A stretch of 64,000 nt of DNA from Flavobacteriales bacterium (GTDB lineage Bacteria > Bacteroidota > Bacteroidia > Flavobacteriales_E > Vicingaceae), in the NCBI GenBank assembly GCA_020635815.1, contig JACJZB010000002.1, forward strand, positions 310,001 through 374,000. Reading direction: 5' to 3'. The position numbers were made by a program, and so were the translations under genes. The first letter of the stretch is position 1, and every line of letters begins with the position of its first letter. Shown here piece by piece: positions 34,541 to 44,458 of the stretch. The notes under the pieces were generated by a model. That model ran no database searches, was not told where the DNA came from, and saw only the letters and a list, made by a program, of their open reading frames with translations.

Positions 34541-35608
34541 ATGAAAAAGAAAAAAAATAAAAAACTCTCTTCATTAAAAGCGGGACTTCCTCCAGGAAAT
34601 TTAGAGTATAGAGGAGAGATTTATACTACAAACAAATCCCTTACTTTGTTTTTGTTTAATGAAACTGAATTTGATAAAATACATTCTGATAATGTAGATG
34701 TAGTTTTAAATAAGGTTGATTCTCAAAAAATAAATTGGATCAACTTAGTTGGTCTTCATAATACCGGGTTAATAAGTAAAATTGGTCAACACTTTAATAT
34801 TCACCCCTTAGTTTTAGAAGATGTTTTAAATACGGAACACCGACCTAAAGCAGAAGAGACTGAGGACTACCTATTTTTTACCTTAAAAATGTTTAAAAAA
34901 CATGAAGGTGAAATTGAGTATGAACAAGTAAGTATAATTTTAGGTAAAACATACATCATTACTTTTCAAGAAAAAGAAGGCGATGTTTTAGATACGATAA
35001 GAGAAAAGCTATCGGATGAAAGCTCTAAACTTAGAAAACATAACATTGACTACCTTTTTTATCGAATAGTAGATTCTATTGTTGACAGTTATTATCAAAT
35101 ATTAGAAGACCTTGGTGATAAAATTGAAGATATAGAAGATGCCATTTATTTAAATGCAAATACTCAACACTATAAAATGGCTCAAGATTTAAGAAGAGAG
35201 TTAATTTTTTTAAGAAAAACTGTTTACCCTCTTAGAGAAGCAATTGCCAAAATGACCAAAGAAAATGTTTCTGGTTTAATCTCGGATGATACACAGCGAT
35301 ACTTCTCTGATGTTTATGACCATAGTGTTCATATTATTGAAACAATTGAAACGTACCGCGACTTAACCTCTGGCTTAATGGATTTGTATATGACAAGCGT
35401 AAGTAATAAGATGAACGAAATAATGAAAGTGTTAACTATTATTTCCACTATCTTTATTCCAATAACTTTTATTGCGGGTATTTACGGTATGAACTTTAAA
35501 TATATGCCCGAATTAAACCATGAATGGGGATACCCAATAGCTTTGATTTTAATGTTAGCTATTGTCATTGTTATGCTAATATTCTTTAAAAAAAGAAAGT
35601 GGTTTTAA
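34541..35608 (+). CDS. corA: CorA-type Mg2+/Co2+ transporter
   Basis: 355 residues. A cytoplasmic funnel domain (EDVLNTEHRPKAEETEDYLFFTLKM) and a long stalk helix precede two C-terminal membrane helices, with the signature YGMNF in IAGIYGMNFKYMPE and a basic tail (FKKRKWF). Homopentameric channel for divalent cations in the inner membrane. Its stop overlaps by 4 bases the end of the convergent SPOR gene. Confidence 0.95.
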   Translation: MKKKKNKKLSSLKAGLPPGNLEYRGEIYTTNKSLTLFLFNETEFDKIHSDNVDVVLNKVDSQKINWINLVGLHNTGLISKIGQHFNIHPLVLEDVLNTEHRPKAEETEDYLFFTLKMFKKHEGEIEYEQVSIILGKTYIITFQEKEGDVLDTIREKLSDESSKLRKHNIDYLFYRIVDSIVDSYYQILEDLGDKIEDIEDAIYLNANTQHYKMAQDLRRELIFLRKTVYPLREAIAKMTKENVSGLISDDTQRYFSDVYDHSVHIIETIETYRDLTSGLMDLYMTSVSNKMNEIMKVLTIISTIFIPITFIAGIYGMNFKYMPELNHEWGYPIALILMLAIVIVMLIFFKKRKWF

Positions 35609-36447
35609 TAACTCACTACAAAAGAATCTGTTAAGTTGTTTTGTTCAATCAGCTTTTGTTTTACTGATTTTGCTTCATCATAGCTTTTAAATTTGCCAAC
35701 ATAAATCTTAACAACGCCATTTATTTCCTTCTTATAGGTGTCATTTGCTGCCAATTTATATTCTTTTAAAAACTCCTTAAAGCGGGCTTCATTAAAAAAT
35801 TGTAACGATAAAATTTGAACGGAATAGGTAGTAGAATTTTCATCCAATCCAATATTCGTAGCCGAATTATATCCTTGTGGCATGGCAAAAGATTCTTCAT
35901 CTTGCTTTTTCTCTTTGCTAACTACTTCTGGTTCATTTAATTCTTCTATTGTTGTTACTACTTCCTCTTGATTGTTAATTTCCTCTGAAACCTCTTCTAA
36001 ATGAGTACTAACACTATCAATAACTGACTCCTCAACAAAAGTATGATTGGATAAAATAATTTCCTTATTTACCTTTTTCATTTCTTCATTAACGGTATAT
36101 TCTAAAAAAACTGGAAGAATAGCTTCGCCTACGTCATTATTACTTTTGGTTAATTGATAATTGATATCAACATCTATAGCTCCATCAAACTGGGCATAAA
36201 ACTTAACTTCATTCCCTCTTTTATCAATTAATAAAGCTGGTTCATTAAACAGTTTAAAGGTATATTCATCTGGAATTGTAAACTTTAATCTTAAAATACC
36301 TCCACTCCCTTTACCACTAACTTTGGTGGTAATGTGATACTTTCCTTCTTCAGATTTTAATATTTTATTTTCTAAAGTAAGGTCTTGAGCAAAACTAAAT
36401 TGAACGATAAATAAAGCCCAAAAAAGAAATTTAATTTTGTTTAGCAT
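35605..36447 (-). CDS. SPOR-domain envelope protein
   Basis: 280 residues. Signal peptide (FLFWALFIVQFSFAQ), an N-terminal beta domain (about 20-140), an acidic Glu-rich linker (145-190), and a C-terminal SPOR domain (about 207-280, TTYSVQILSLQFFNEARFKEFL, VVKIYVGKFKSYDEAKSVKQKL). SPOR domains bind denuded glycan at division sites, so a role in cell-wall or division processes is likely. Confidence 0.82.
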   Translation of the reverse strand: MLNKIKFLFWALFIVQFSFAQDLTLENKILKSEEGKYHITTKVSGKGSGGILRLKFTIPDEYTFKLFNEPALLIDKRGNEVKFYAQFDGAIDVDINYQLTKSNNDVGEAILPVFLEYTVNEEMKKVNKEIILSNHTFVEESVIDSVSTHLEEVSEEINNQEEVVTTIEELNEPEVVSKEKKQDEESFAMPQGYNSATNIGLDENSTTYSVQILSLQFFNEARFKEFLKEYKLAANDTYKKEINGVVKIYVGKFKSYDEAKSVKQKLIEQNNLTDSFVVSY

Positions 36448-36523
36448 AACTTGGTGTTAAATAGCAAGTTCGAATATATAAAAAGGATTTTGGAGTAACA
36501 AAAGTTAATACAGAACTAATTAA

Positions 36524-36543
36524 CACTTATTTATTAATAAGTG
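36524..36543 (-). terminator. weak hairpin after the DUF4249 gene
   Basis: CACTTATT and AATAAGTG around TATT, just beyond the DUF4249 stop on the minus strand. AT-rich, no strong T run, so this is only a candidate. Confidence 0.3.
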
Positions 36544-36549
36544 AAGTAA

Positions 36550-37365
36550 TTATAATGGAGTAATTACTACCGCTTTTTGGCTTTTTGCATAAGCTCCAAA
36601 ATAACCAACAACATTTTCTCCCTCGATATTAGATTCAGGGTTTCCTGGAACTTCGCCGTCTTGTGAAGCTTCTATTGCACTAAAGTACCTATGGTTAACT
36701 TCATCTACCGATAAAAGATGAACTACAGCGGTATCTCCTTCTTCAAATTTTGATAAAAACAAGGGAAAATCTACATCGGCTCCTTCTATTAAATCGTCAT
36801 TTAAAGTTAGAAATCCTTTTTCTTGAACTCCTCCGTTATATCCTTTTATCCGATAATAATTTACAACACCTAGTGGGTCTCTAAAATGAGTATAAACTCT
36901 ATATTCTTTTTTACCACTTTCATTATCTCCTCCAAAAGGATTATCAACTTCTTCATACGACAATGAATCTAACGCTACTCTTTGAGGCATAGTTGATTCT
37001 GATGTAATTGTTTTACCACTAACAGTTATATTTAATAAATACTTTCTTCCCGAAATCCCTTCTAATGTAGAGCTTTGATAACGACCAGGCTCCGTTTCTG
37101 AGAGGGTAAAGATGTTTCCTAAATTATCTGAAATAATTACAGAAGCTCCTGTTACTTTTTCAAAAGAGCCGTTATTATCATTAAAAGATTTTGATTTAGA
37201 TAAGAGAACAAAATTATCACCAATACTATCATGTACAATACCTTCAACAACAATCATTTGTTGAGCATCATCCAAATCAAGTTCAACTACTTTTTCACAT
37301 GAAACAATTGTTATCATTAAAAAGGCAACCAAACTAAATTGCAGATATTTCATCATCTTATTCAT
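36550..37365 (-). CDS. DUF4249 lipoprotein
   Basis: 271 residues. Lipobox TIVSC (Cys23) followed by EKVVELDLDDAQQMIVVEGIV, the standard opening of DUF4249; middle and end are beta-rich. In Bacteroidota DUF4249 proteins are encoded next to TonB-dependent receptors and are thought to be surface lipoproteins working with them. It starts 3 bases after the receptor's stop. Confidence 0.9.
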   Translation of the reverse strand: MNKMMKYLQFSLVAFLMITIVSCEKVVELDLDDAQQMIVVEGIVHDSIGDNFVLLSKSKSFNDNNGSFEKVTGASVIISDNLGNIFTLSETEPGRYQSSTLEGISGRKYLLNITVSGKTITSESTMPQRVALDSLSYEEVDNPFGGDNESGKKEYRVYTHFRDPLGVVNYYRIKGYNGGVQEKGFLTLNDDLIEGADVDFPLFLSKFEEGDTAVVHLLSVDEVNHRYFSAIEASQDGEVPGNPESNIEGENVVGYFGAYAKSQKAVVITPL

Positions 37366-37368
37366 ACC

Positions 37369-39726
37369 TTAAAATTTAAAATTATATGAAACTGACGGTA
37401 TCATCTTAAACAAAGAAAGACGAACTGTTTCTGTTTTTGTAGGATCATCTTCGTTTTCTCTAAATGTATAAGAATACGCATTTTCTCTAGCATAAAGATT
37501 ATAAACAGAGAAATTCCAACTGGACTGAAATTTCTTTTTAATTCGTTCTTTTTCTCCCGTATCAGGATTTAATATTTCTTTATAATTTTTACCATCCCAA
37601 ACTAAACCAATATCCATACGATGATAAGCTGGCATTCTAGATCCATTTCTATCTGAATACAAATTAATTGTTTGGTTATCGATTATATATTTTCCTGTTG
37701 GGAAAGTAACAGCGTTACCGGTGTAGTAAACAAAAGTAGAAGACAGCGAAACTCTCTCGCTAACTTTATACATGGCTACAACAGAAACATCATGGGTTCT
37801 ATCTTGTTTTGCAGGATACCATTCTCCACGATTAATCTCATCAAAGTTAACTTCAGTTCTGGCAAGCGTATAACTTATCCATCCTGTAAAATTTCCTTTT
37901 CTCCTTTTTAAATAAAATTCTAAACCATAAGCTCGGCCTTTGCCATACAACAACTCTCCTTCAACTGTAGCATTAAGTGTAATTTCTGCTCCTGTTCTAT
38001 AATCTATTGTGTTTTGCAATGCTTTATAATAAGTTTCTACTGAAAATTCATAAGTGTTGTCTTTAAAATTTTTAAAGTACCCAATTGCTACTTGGTCTGC
38101 AATTTGTGGTTTTATATTGTTACTACTTGGTAGCCAAGAGTCTGTAGGATTACTCCCCGATGAATTAGATAGTAAATGTAAATATTGGTAATTCCTATTG
38201 TATGAAGTTTTTATTGAGCTCGTTTCATTTAAAATGTAATTAATGCTCAATCTTGGTTCTAACCCATTGTAACTTTTTACTACTTCATTATTGTTATAAT
38301 TACTAGTGTCTGACACATTTCCTTTTGCATCATAACTATAAATTTCTCCAGGGCCTATTTGCGTAAAATTAGAATAACGCAAACCATAAGTTGCCGACCA
38401 TAACTCGTTAAACTTATGTTCATTGCTAACATATAACCCCGATTCTAAAGAATAACGATTTTCTATTTTAGTGTTCCCTATAACTTCTCCATTTGATGAT
38501 ATCTCTCCAGGATCAAACGTATGATGGATAACACTTCCTCCAAAGGTTAATTTATTGTTTTCATTCCAAAAGAAATCCAAATCTTGTTTTAATGTAATGT
38601 CTTGTATTTTTGAATTTATTTTAAACCCTGCAGTTTTTATATCGATTAAGTAATTAAAATTTGAAAAAATTACAGATGTGTTGCTAAACAATTTTTCATT
38701 GTATAAGTGATTCCATCGAATTGTACCTGTAGAATTTCCCCAATTAAAAGCAAAACGATCAGCAAAGCTTAAATTATCACGTCCAAAGTAACCTGACACA
38801 AACAATCTATCTTTATCACTGAACTGATAATTAGCTTTCATATTTAAATCATAAAAATATAAAGATGTATTTCTCCTATCTTCATTCTTAGATAGCTTTA
38901 AAAACAAATCGGCATAGGTTCTTCTTCCACTAATAATAAATGAACCTTTATTTTTTACAATTGGAGCTTCAATTGTCAGTTTCGAGGCAATTAAACCAAC
39001 ACCTCCAGAAGCAGCAAATTCTTTAGAATTTCCTTCTTTCATCTTTATGTCCATCACAGAAGATAATCTTCCTCCATATTCGGCTGGCATTCCGCCTTTA
39101 TAGAGTTTTAAATCTTTTATTGCATCTGAATTAAAAACAGAGAAAAACCCTAATAAATGTGAGGCATTATAAACTGGAGCTCCATCTAATAAAATTAAGT
39201 TTTGATCTGAGCTACCTCCTCTTACAAAAAAACCAGCATTACCTTCACCACCAGATTTAACCCCTGGTAAAAGTTGTATCGTTTTTAAAATATCTCTTTC
39301 TCCAAATAAAACAGGAATGCTTTCAATCTCCTTCATGTCAATCTTGGTAACACTCATCTCATTCGAGCGAATATTTTCATCTTCTCGTTCAGCACTTATT
39401 TCAACTATTTCTAAGTCGGTTGAACCTGAAGATAACTCGATATTGTTTTTAATATTTTTATTTAAATTGGCTTTAAATTCAATGGTTTTATAACCAACAT
39501 AACTGTATTGAAAGGTGTATTCTCCTTTTGGAAGAGTTATTGAATAGAACCCATATAAATTAGTTGTTGTACCAACTCCTGGCAACTCTTTTACAAAAAT
39601 TGTAACGCCAATTAAGTCTTCACCATCGCTATTGTCTTTTATAGTTCCACTCAAGGTAAATTTTTCTTGACTAAATAATGATACACTAAAAAGTATAAAT
39701 AATAAAAGATGGAAATATTTCTTCAT
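37369..39726 (-). CDS. TonB-dependent receptor with carboxypeptidase-like N-domain
   Basis: 785 residues. Signal peptide, a CarboxypepD_reg-like domain (about 22-105, TLSGTIKDNSDGEDLIGVTIFVKE), a plug (about 120-235, VPVLFGERDILKTIQLLPGV, GFFVRGGSSDQNLILLDGAPVYN) and a 22-strand-type barrel to the C-terminal NFKF. Outer-membrane importer powered by TonB. No ligand can be read. Forms a pair with the DUF4249 lipoprotein downstream. Confidence 0.95.
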   Translation of the reverse strand: MKKYFHLLLFILFSVSLFSQEKFTLSGTIKDNSDGEDLIGVTIFVKELPGVGTTTNLYGFYSITLPKGEYTFQYSYVGYKTIEFKANLNKNIKNNIELSSGSTDLEIVEISAEREDENIRSNEMSVTKIDMKEIESIPVLFGERDILKTIQLLPGVKSGGEGNAGFFVRGGSSDQNLILLDGAPVYNASHLLGFFSVFNSDAIKDLKLYKGGMPAEYGGRLSSVMDIKMKEGNSKEFAASGGVGLIASKLTIEAPIVKNKGSFIISGRRTYADLFLKLSKNEDRRNTSLYFYDLNMKANYQFSDKDRLFVSGYFGRDNLSFADRFAFNWGNSTGTIRWNHLYNEKLFSNTSVIFSNFNYLIDIKTAGFKINSKIQDITLKQDLDFFWNENNKLTFGGSVIHHTFDPGEISSNGEVIGNTKIENRYSLESGLYVSNEHKFNELWSATYGLRYSNFTQIGPGEIYSYDAKGNVSDTSNYNNNEVVKSYNGLEPRLSINYILNETSSIKTSYNRNYQYLHLLSNSSGSNPTDSWLPSSNNIKPQIADQVAIGYFKNFKDNTYEFSVETYYKALQNTIDYRTGAEITLNATVEGELLYGKGRAYGLEFYLKRRKGNFTGWISYTLARTEVNFDEINRGEWYPAKQDRTHDVSVVAMYKVSERVSLSSTFVYYTGNAVTFPTGKYIIDNQTINLYSDRNGSRMPAYHRMDIGLVWDGKNYKEILNPDTGEKERIKKKFQSSWNFSVYNLYARENAYSYTFRENEDDPTKTETVRLSLFKMIPSVSYNFKF

Positions 39727-39825
39727 GTAATTATTGAATATTGGTTACAAAACTAATTATTTGAACTTGTATTGTAATACCACCCATCATTTTTAACATT
39801 TAAACAATTCTCTTTGTTTAAAATG

Positions 39826-39833
39826 TAAATTTG
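39826..39833 (+). promoter_or_regulatory. -7 box TAAATTTG, leaderless helicase candidate
   Basis: Exact TAnnTTTG ending 4 bases before the ATG at 39838, the same spacing as for glyS. No clear -33 TTG. Confidence 0.5.
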
Positions 39834-39837
39834 CAAA

Positions 39838-41145
39838 ATGTCATCTACTATAAACCAAAACGCTATTCTTGAAAAATTGAACATTAAAAGTTTGAACAAG
39901 ATGCAAAATCAAGCTTTTAATTCAATTTCAACTAACTTAAACACTGTTTTACTTTCGCCAACAGGAACAGGTAAAACATTGGGATTTTTACTCCCCGTAA
40001 TAAGTAGTTTAAATTTAGATTTACAAGAAGTACAAGCTTTGATTATTGTTCCTTCAAGAGAACTTGCTTTGCAAATTGACCAAGTAATAAGAAGTATGGG
40101 AGCTGGTATAAAATCAAATGCTGTTTATGGTGGTAGGGCTTTTTCAAAAGACAAAATTGAACTTAAACATTTACCCTCAATTTTAGTTGGAACACCTGGT
40201 AGAATTGCTGACCATTTAAGAAAAGGTACTTTTTCTACTGACAACTTAAAAACGTTGATACTTGATGAATTTGATAAATCACTAGAAGTTGGTTTTGAAA
40301 ACGAAATGAAAGAGATTATAGCTTTACTTCCAGATATAGAAAAGAAAATTTTAACCTCAGCAACTCAAAAAATTGAAGTGCCAAGTTTTGTTGATATACA
40401 AGACCCAATAACTATTGACTTTTTAGAAGAAGGTGAATCACAATTAGAAGTAAAAACAGTTATCTCTCCGACCAAAGACAAAAGAGAAACGCTCCTTGAA
40501 TTATTAAATAATTTAGGTAATCAACCCGGCATAATTTTTTGCAACTTTAAAGATACCATCCAAGATGTTAGTGATTTTTTAACTGACAATTTTGTAAGCC
40601 ATGGTTGTTTTTATGGCGGCATGGAACAAAAAGATAGAGAGCGAGCATTAATAAAGTTTAGAAATGGTACACACCAAATTTTAATTGCGACCGATTTAGC
40701 TGCAAGAGGAATTGATGTTCCTGAAATAAAATTTATAATTCATTACGAACTTCCTCACAGAAGTGAAGAATTTACACATCGTAACGGAAGAACTGCTCGT
40801 ATGAATAGCGATGGAACGGCTTATGTTTTGAAATGGAAAGAAGAGCGGTTAAGGGATTTTATTGTTGCCTCAGAAATAGAAGAAGTAACACCTAAAACAG
40901 CAATTTTGAAATCAAATTGGGAAACCATTTTTATTTCTGGAGGAAGAAAAGACAAAATTTCTAAAGGAGATATTGCCGGTATTTTTATGAAGCAAGGCAA
41001 TTTAACTAAAGATGAATTGGGTATTATTGAAATAAAACAAGACTGTGCCTTTGTGGCTGTAGCAGCCACAAAAGCAAGTCAAATTGTAAATCAGTTTGAT
41101 AATACGAGAATGAAAAAGAAAAAAGTGAGAGTAAACCTTGTATAA
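39838..41145 (+). CDS. DEAD-box RNA helicase, DbpA-like
   Basis: 435 residues. Motif I LSPTGTGKT, Ia PSRELALQ, Ib TPGR, motif II LDEFDKS (DEFD instead of DEAD), motif III TSATQ, motif V TDLAARGIDVPE, motif VI HRNGRTAR. The C-terminal region (about 355-430, TIFISGGRKDKISKGDIAGIF...) is a DbpA-type RNA-binding domain. ATP-driven RNA remodelling, probably in ribosome assembly. The DEFD form seems common in Bacteroidota relatives, as I recall, so it is not a loss of function by itself. Confidence 0.93.
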   Translation: MSSTINQNAILEKLNIKSLNKMQNQAFNSISTNLNTVLLSPTGTGKTLGFLLPVISSLNLDLQEVQALIIVPSRELALQIDQVIRSMGAGIKSNAVYGGRAFSKDKIELKHLPSILVGTPGRIADHLRKGTFSTDNLKTLILDEFDKSLEVGFENEMKEIIALLPDIEKKILTSATQKIEVPSFVDIQDPITIDFLEEGESQLEVKTVISPTKDKRETLLELLNNLGNQPGIIFCNFKDTIQDVSDFLTDNFVSHGCFYGGMEQKDRERALIKFRNGTHQILIATDLAARGIDVPEIKFIIHYELPHRSEEFTHRNGRTARMNSDGTAYVLKWKEERLRDFIVASEIEEVTPKTAILKSNWETIFISGGRKDKISKGDIAGIFMKQGNLTKDELGIIEIKQDCAFVAVAATKASQIVNQFDNTRMKKKKVRVNLV

Positions 41146-41218
41146 TTATGTTTGGTTAATCATTTAAACTTTTCTATGGTAAAAGGAACAACTTATGCTC
41201 TTGAATTAAAATTGTAAA

Positions 41219-43009
41219 TTATTTACCAGATTCTTCTTTCACTTTTACCCCATCTTTAAAGTAAACTGTTTTTTTCACTTTTCCAGCTTGTTTTTCATAA
41301 TATACCCACTTACCATTTGGCAAAAAGTTTTTGTAATTTTTTTCTGCCTCTAAAGTTCCAATAGCATACCACTGTGTTACTTTTCCTTCCTGACGACCCT
41401 CAACAAATGTTTGTTCATACATCTTATTTCCATTGTCGTAATAGTAAGTCCATTTACCATCTTGCACATTATCTAGGTAAGCACCTTCATCTTTTGGTTT
41501 TCCATTCTCGTACCATGAAAATTGGGGCCCATCCAATACCGAAATTTCTCTTGTTTTTGTAAACTCAGCATATTTTTTCTCTCCTCCTCTCAAATAGCTC
41601 TTTACTTCTTCTTCTTTTACATAATAAGTTTCCATTAACTCTTGTTGTCCGTTTTCATACCAATGTTCCCAAGTGCCATCTTTCAACCCATTTTTATATA
41701 TTCCTTTATAATCTTGTTGCCCATTTTCAAACCACCCTTCCCAAGCTCCATTCATTAGTCCAGCAGTAAAATAACCAATGTCTTTTTTTGCACCACTATC
41801 AAACCACGATTCCCACTTTCCTTCTTCTTTTCCGTTTTTGAAATTACCATGCATTACCAACACTTCGTTTTCGCTCCAATAGCTCCATTCGCCATCTTTT
41901 ACGTTGTTGGTATAATTTCCTTTTTTCCATACATTTTTATTTGGATACCAGTACGTCCATTCTCCATTTCGCTTATCTTCCTTATATGTTCCTTCATATT
42001 CTTTTTCACCAGATGTGTGATTATAGAACGACCACAATCCATCTCTAATTCCATTCTTGAAATTTCCAACAATGTCTTTATTTCCATTTTCTAACCAATA
42101 AATCCATTCGCCATCTTTTTCACCAGCAACATAACTTCCTTCAACACTTATTTTACCAGGCTCAAACCATTCTTTATAAACTCCATCTTCTTTACCTCCA
42201 ACATAAGTTACTTCTTTTAGCTTTTGCCCATTTGTGTACCAATATGTCCATACTTTATCTTTTACCCCATCTTTAGCAACACCTTCTAAACGTTTATTTC
42301 CATTGTCATAATAATATGTCCACTTGCCATTCATTACGCCATTCTCATAATTCCCTTCCGACACTTTATTATGGTTAACATCATACTCTACCCACATCCC
42401 TGTTCTTTTCCCATTTAAATAACTTCCTTTTAATTGTTCTCTTCCATCTTGGTCAAGCTCCACAAATTTTCCATTACCATTTTTAACCAATTGAACTCCT
42501 TTTTCATTCCAATAACTAATTAAACTTATATCATCATTTTTAAATGTTCGTATTGCTTTTTTTTGTTCATTAGGATACCACGTTGTCCAATCTCCTATTC
42601 TTTTATCTTTTTCAAAATAGCCTTCTTCTTTTTTCTTTCCATCTTCATAATAAAAAGTCCACAAGCTGTCGTTAAATCCATTTTTGTTGTAGCCAATCAT
42701 TTCTATCTGACCAGAGCTATACCACATTTTACAAATACCCTCTTTTTTTGCATTTACAAATGTTCCTTCTTCTTGTTTCTTCCCATTTTCATCATAATTT
42801 ACATAAGCACCATGAAAAACACCGTCTTTGTATGTTACTTCTTGTTGAATAATTCCATCTTTACTCCAAAAAGTCCATTTCCCTTGTTCTAAAGCATCTT
42901 TTACAACTCCCTCAGCCTTTTTCTTCCCGTTAGTCCAATTGTAAGTATGCAACTGAGCAGATAAATTTCCGCTCATTATTAGTATTATTACTATTACTAA
43001 ATATCTCAT
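41219..43009 (-). CDS. YwqK/MORN-like repeat protein, exported
   Basis: 596 residues with a signal peptide (MRYLVIVIILIMSGNLSAQ). About 20 repeats of 22-24 residues with consensus N-G-x-x-D-G-x-W-x-x-[WY]-[YW]-x-N-G-x-x-x-x-x-G-x-[FY], such as NGKWTYYYDNGNKRLEG. These YwqK/MORN-type repeats form a long beta meander. Often annotated as an antitoxin-family protein, but nothing here suggests a toxin partner; a surface or periplasmic scaffold is more likely. Stands alone. Confidence 0.85.
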   Translation of the reverse strand: MRYLVIVIILIMSGNLSAQLHTYNWTNGKKKAEGVVKDALEQGKWTFWSKDGIIQQEVTYKDGVFHGAYVNYDENGKKQEEGTFVNAKKEGICKMWYSSGQIEMIGYNKNGFNDSLWTFYYEDGKKKEEGYFEKDKRIGDWTTWYPNEQKKAIRTFKNDDISLISYWNEKGVQLVKNGNGKFVELDQDGREQLKGSYLNGKRTGMWVEYDVNHNKVSEGNYENGVMNGKWTYYYDNGNKRLEGVAKDGVKDKVWTYWYTNGQKLKEVTYVGGKEDGVYKEWFEPGKISVEGSYVAGEKDGEWIYWLENGNKDIVGNFKNGIRDGLWSFYNHTSGEKEYEGTYKEDKRNGEWTYWYPNKNVWKKGNYTNNVKDGEWSYWSENEVLVMHGNFKNGKEEGKWESWFDSGAKKDIGYFTAGLMNGAWEGWFENGQQDYKGIYKNGLKDGTWEHWYENGQQELMETYYVKEEEVKSYLRGGEKKYAEFTKTREISVLDGPQFSWYENGKPKDEGAYLDNVQDGKWTYYYDNGNKMYEQTFVEGRQEGKVTQWYAIGTLEAEKNYKNFLPNGKWVYYEKQAGKVKKTVYFKDGVKVKEESGK

Positions 43010-43120
43010 ATTGATTTGTTTATTGAAGTAAACTATTTTTTGACAAAAATATTATGATTACACATTCCTAATACACCAAAAGCTTAATTGTGTTAACATT
43101 AAAATGTGAAAGAAGAAGAA

Positions 43121-44452
43121 TTACTGAAGAAGAATTTTATGAACTGAAACTCCATAGTTTGTTGAAATTTTAGCCAAATAAATTCCTTTTACAAATTCGC
43201 TTAAATCAATAGTTAAACTATTCTTAACCTCTTCTTCATTAAACACTTTTTTCCCTTGACCATCTATAATTTCAACTGCATGAATTAAATTATCGTTCAA
43301 TTTTATTTTTAATAACCCATTTGTAGGATTTGGAAATAGTTGAGCAACTTTATCTAAGTCTTTATTTTCTTTAACCGATACTATTGTTGAGACATCAAAC
43401 ACATAAAACCCATTTTGCATATCGCTAACTAACACTTTCCCGTCTTTTAAAAATGGAAAAGTACCCCATGCACCTTCATATTTAGAACCATCAACAGGTT
43501 GAGTAGAGGTGTCATAACTACCTACTTCAAGTACATTGTCAGGGTCTGAAATATCATAAATATAAAACCCATCAAAATATTGAGCAGAGTATAAATAATT
43601 ACCTTTTATAATTTGATTATGAGGAATAGAATTAGGGTCGGTCATGGTCATAAATGTAGAACGAATGGTTAGATTATTAAAATCTGATACGTCTAGCACT
43701 TTCATTTGTTTTCCATGAGTTTCGTCAGCAAATATATAGGTGTTTCCATCTTCAGTTAGCCACCCAGAGTGGTTATATCCTTTTTGAGGGTAAACCGAAA
43801 GCGTGTTTAAGGGTTGAGGATTGGGAACCGAAGCATCATAAATAAACAGTCCATCTGGCCCTCCATTTACATAAGCGGTGTCATTTCTTACATATAAATC
43901 GTGAGCATGAGAGGGTAAATCTATGGTGGTAAAATAGGTTGGATTTAAAGGGTTAGCTAATGAATAAACATATAAATCTCCGCTACATACATATAATTTT
44001 GCAAAAGCCGTATCAATAAATATATTATGTGATTTTATGAATAATTGATCCGAATCGTAAACCAGACTTACCGAATCTGGTAAATAGCTTAAATCAGCAA
44101 TTTGCAAAGAACTTGCCCCTTCATCACAAACCATATATAAATAACCATTGTAATCATGAAAATCTCTATGAATAATTTGCCCTCCTTGAGCTTTGCCAGG
44201 CACAAAATCAACTGGTGTAATATTATTTTTATCGGTTACATCAAAAATATGAGTTCCCATTGTGCTTCCTATTACGCCATACTCTCTACCATTTTGTTCA
44301 AACCCCCAAACTTCGTTATAAGTATTATTATGAGCTATTGAAGCTGGTAAACTTGTATCTTCCCAATGATATAATAAATCTACCTGTTGTGCTTTTAAAT
44401 ATACTGAAGACAGTATGACCAATATATATAATCCTATTTTTTGTGTTATCAT
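43121..44452 (-). CDS. choice-of-anchor B (LVIVD-repeat) protein with T9SS sorting domain
   Basis: 443 residues. Signal peptide to K-A-Q (about residue 21). A propeller built from LVIVD-like repeats: VIGSTMGTHIFDVTDKNNITPVDF, LYMVCDEGASSLQIADLS, GLFIYDASVPNPQPL, YLYSAQYFDGFYIYDISDPDNV. The end is a type A T9SS sorting domain (LFPNPTNGLLKIKLND, KGIYLAKIST, VHKILLQ). Known as choice-of-anchor B family. Surface-exposed; substrate unknown. Confidence 0.9.
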   Translation of the reverse strand: MITQKIGLYILVILSSVYLKAQQVDLLYHWEDTSLPASIAHNNTYNEVWGFEQNGREYGVIGSTMGTHIFDVTDKNNITPVDFVPGKAQGGQIIHRDFHDYNGYLYMVCDEGASSLQIADLSYLPDSVSLVYDSDQLFIKSHNIFIDTAFAKLYVCSGDLYVYSLANPLNPTYFTTIDLPSHAHDLYVRNDTAYVNGGPDGLFIYDASVPNPQPLNTLSVYPQKGYNHSGWLTEDGNTYIFADETHGKQMKVLDVSDFNNLTIRSTFMTMTDPNSIPHNQIIKGNYLYSAQYFDGFYIYDISDPDNVLEVGSYDTSTQPVDGSKYEGAWGTFPFLKDGKVLVSDMQNGFYVFDVSTIVSVKENKDLDKVAQLFPNPTNGLLKIKLNDNLIHAVEIIDGQGKKVFNEEEVKNSLTIDLSEFVKGIYLAKISTNYGVSVHKILLQ

Positions 44453-44458
44453 AATTAT

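Noticed and set aside
41219..43009. CRISPR-like regular spacing of similar words
   Set aside because: The periodicity is protein repeats of about 22-24 codons in one open frame; no constant DNA repeat with unique spacers is present anywhere in the window.
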